DNA of 64,000 bases from Xiphydria camelus (taxonomy: Eukaryota; Arthropoda; Insecta; Hymenoptera; Xiphydriidae): positions 7,140,001 to 7,204,000 of the forward strand of contig OY783192.1 in NCBI GenBank assembly GCA_963678675.1. The letters run 5' to 3'. Positions 62,163-64,000 of this stretch are shown one piece after another (position 1 is the stretch's first letter; each line of letters opens with the position of its first letter). The notes under the pieces were generated by a model. That model worked only from the letters and a program-made list of their open reading frames with translations. It searched no databases and was not told where the DNA came from. A program made the translations under genes and the position numbers.

Positions 62163-62925
62163 TTAACCCTTCGTTGCTCACGTGGGGCGTAGGCTACACC
62201 CCAGCCTTCTTTTTTTTGCATGCCACGCCTAGAGTTTTTTTTTCGAGATTGGTACTTTCAGTCAGGGCCGCGTCTAATGAGTGGCCATTTCGTGCCACGC
62301 ACGAAGGCGCGCATGAAGGTGTACTAGTCATGGGGCGCCAAAAGGCCTCATACCTTCTCTAGAAAAGGGCGCCAAGCACGAAGGCGCCTCATCATCTAGA
62401 AGCGGCCCTGCTTTCAGTACCTACCTTTCGGGAACATTTCATTAAAGAATTTGGCACCAAAAGCGCAAGACAAAACAGATTTGTTTATCCAACAGAACGC
62501 TGCAAAGAGTTAAAAAGTGATTTTTAACAATCTGTAATTAATTTAAAATTTAATATTTTTCTATAAAACTTGTTCCAATTTGTTAAGTTGTCCTTCGTTA
62601 ATAAAACGAGAGTATGATAACTATCCTAAGTCTATTATTTATACTATTTTTTTTATAAAAATCGGTAGGGAGATCTGTGCGTCTGAAACCCGAGACCTCA
62701 TGTACCGAGATTTCGAGTTTTGTTTTCAATTAGAAAATTACGAAATTAATTTTTTTTTAATGTTGAGATCATTAGGCAATATCTCAAACTTTAAAATAAG
62801 AAAAAGTATTAAAAAATTTCAATTTTTCACTAAGAAAAAACGTGAATTTTTAAGTGGGGTGTAGGGTACACCCCAGCAGGTGAGCTTTTATATTTCAAAA
62901 ACCTACGTGAGTAATGAAGGGTTAA
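62163..62925. mobile_element. piggyBac-like non-autonomous element flanked by TTAA
   Basis: TTAACCCTTCGTTGCTCACG faces CGTGAGTAATGAAGGGTTAA. A palindromic subterminal motif, GTGGGGYGTAG-TACACCCC, occurs near both ends (62183 and 62855). No transposase remains. It is interrupted by an hAT-like MITE. Confidence 0.8.
62263..62410. mobile_element. 148-bp hAT-like MITE, copy 2, inserted in the piggyBac-like element
   Basis: Same length and nearly the same sequence as 29201-29348. CTTTCAGT lies immediately on both sides, a perfect 8-bp target duplication. The insertion therefore postdates the host element. Confidence 0.92.
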
Positions 62926-64000
62926 AGTGAATAAAAGTATTTTTTAGAATGTTTAGCATAAGGAAGAATAGTTAGAAAAAACATTTTTACTATTTAAATC
63001 AAGTTTATACGAGGGACGTTAAACGGCATTGGAAATGTAGGCTTCCGATCTGATAAGAGATGCCCCCACATAAGAGTCCGGCTGGAAAATCCATCTTATA
63101 AGAAAAGCAGTCGACAGACATTACACTTCGTATTCTAGTTCTCTCGCATGTAAGAAAGTTTCCCTCTGTTACGGGGTTCCCTTTGGGCGACTGTAAGAGA
63201 TGTGCGATAGGCGTTGAGGAATTAATACACATTACGAAACCGCAAACCGCCATCCACAATTGAAATGGGGAGGGCGGCGCTCAACTATTTGTTTGAAACC
63301 GCTAACAAACATTTCTCAGGAATTGAAGCACCGTCTAATGATAATGAGACCTATCCCAGCTGTACCGGGAACGGTGTTCCAACATCGGCCGACTAACCAA
63401 CTTTCCACGAGACTTCGTAACAATTATGGTGAATGTCCTACGAACGTTGATGTTTTCATGATAGAACGCATCCGCTTTTAAAATTTAACCAGTCTTTTAT
63501 GCTGATTTCAAATGGTATATACGATACCGTTTAACCGAACTTCAGACGTGAGCCGATGTTGAGCAGATGGCCGTTAATCGATGAGAAATAGGTAAATTCT
63601 GTTTGGACTTGTTAAAAATTGTTTGAATTTTAAGAATCGAAAGAACTTGACTTTTCAGTAATACTTGAATACTTATATTATGTCATGATATTCATTTTCT
63701 TGATTAAAATTCAAAACAAAAGGACATTATACACGTGAAAATTAATTATTTTGTATGAGATTTTAGATACAAATGTAGTTGATAATTTTCAAACGAAACT
63801 TTTAACCGTGTAGTTTAGACTTGGACATTTGGTAAGTACCAACGTTTAGAAAATTAAAAGATAGGTACTGGAATTTGGCTGTATTCTGCTATGAACTTAT
63901 GTATATAAAGAAACATTACTTCTGTACACGTCGAGATCGATCGAGCACTTTGATTAACGACTACGTACTCACCTACCGAGAATCGTGTATGTGTAGGAAC
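62926..64000. other. No supported gene; AT-rich unique sequence to window end
   Basis: A minus-strand GTGAGT donor-like site near 63970 follows about 28 bp of sequence running off the window; it could be an exon edge of a neighbouring gene but cannot be judged. Confidence 0.3.

Noticed and set aside
1..64000. tRNA or rRNA genes
   Set aside because: I looked for the GGTTCGANTCC box and cloverleaf arms on both strands and saw none; a covariance search would be needed to be sure.
1..64000. Retrotransposon or viral insertions
   Set aside because: No reverse transcriptase, gag, envelope or long terminal repeats were recognised; all mobile sequence looks like non-autonomous DNA elements.

Overview
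This window is eukaryotic nuclear DNA. It has AT-rich intergenic sequence, islands rich in CpG, GT-AG introns of 0.12-0.57 kb, and a very high density of short inverted-repeat DNA transposons. An insect is most likely, and a hymenopteran (ant, bee or wasp) is my best guess; this is inference from style and gene family, because no species-diagnostic gene is present.

Coding content is sparse. The one clear gene is a plus-strand SLC17-type (sialin / phosphate-cotransporter-like) major facilitator transporter, about 33.9-36.75 kb. Its exons and splice sites can be traced by eye; only the first coding exon is uncertain. A second, weaker model lies on the minus strand (29.93-27.73 kb): two well-spliced exons encode a C-terminal segment resembling the insect DUF4806 family, with a possible 8-codon first exon. 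Everything else that is open in some frame is either a stop-poor GC-rich stretch or part of a repeat.

The rest is a mosaic of non-autonomous mobile elements. Types with readable termini and target sites are: two 148-bp hAT-like MITEs with 8-bp duplications (29.2 and 62.3 kb); TTAA-flanked piggyBac-like elements (25.3 and 62.2-62.9 kb, a possible third at 41.3 kb); a PIF/Harbinger-like MITE flanked by TAA (53.1 kb); a Tc1/mariner-like element (18.1 kb) and a TA-flanked MITE (52.1 kb); five large palindromes ending TACAGGGTG (25.9, 26.6, 35.2, 58.2 and 59.3 kb); and a family ending CACTGAGAAAA (12.05-15.53, 39.8 and 52.7 kb, perhaps 20.65 kb).

The most unusual regions are: (i) 12.05-15.53 kb, a 3.5-kb inverted-repeat element holding a 316-bp array with alternating A/B units and a separate 126-bp array; (ii) 15.78-17.67 kb, three palindromic elements side by side, the last a GC-rich element carrying a 61-bp satellite; (iii) 53.68-56.86 kb, inverted-repeat elements nested inside one another, with a broken protein-coding fragment carried in both arms of one layer; (iv) 27.4-29.35 kb, where foldbacks and a cluster of CAGCTG motifs fill the intron of the small minus-strand gene.

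Limits: all alignments were made by eye, element ends may be off by a few bases, and family names rest on termini and target-site duplications, not on transposase sequence, which I did not find anywhere.
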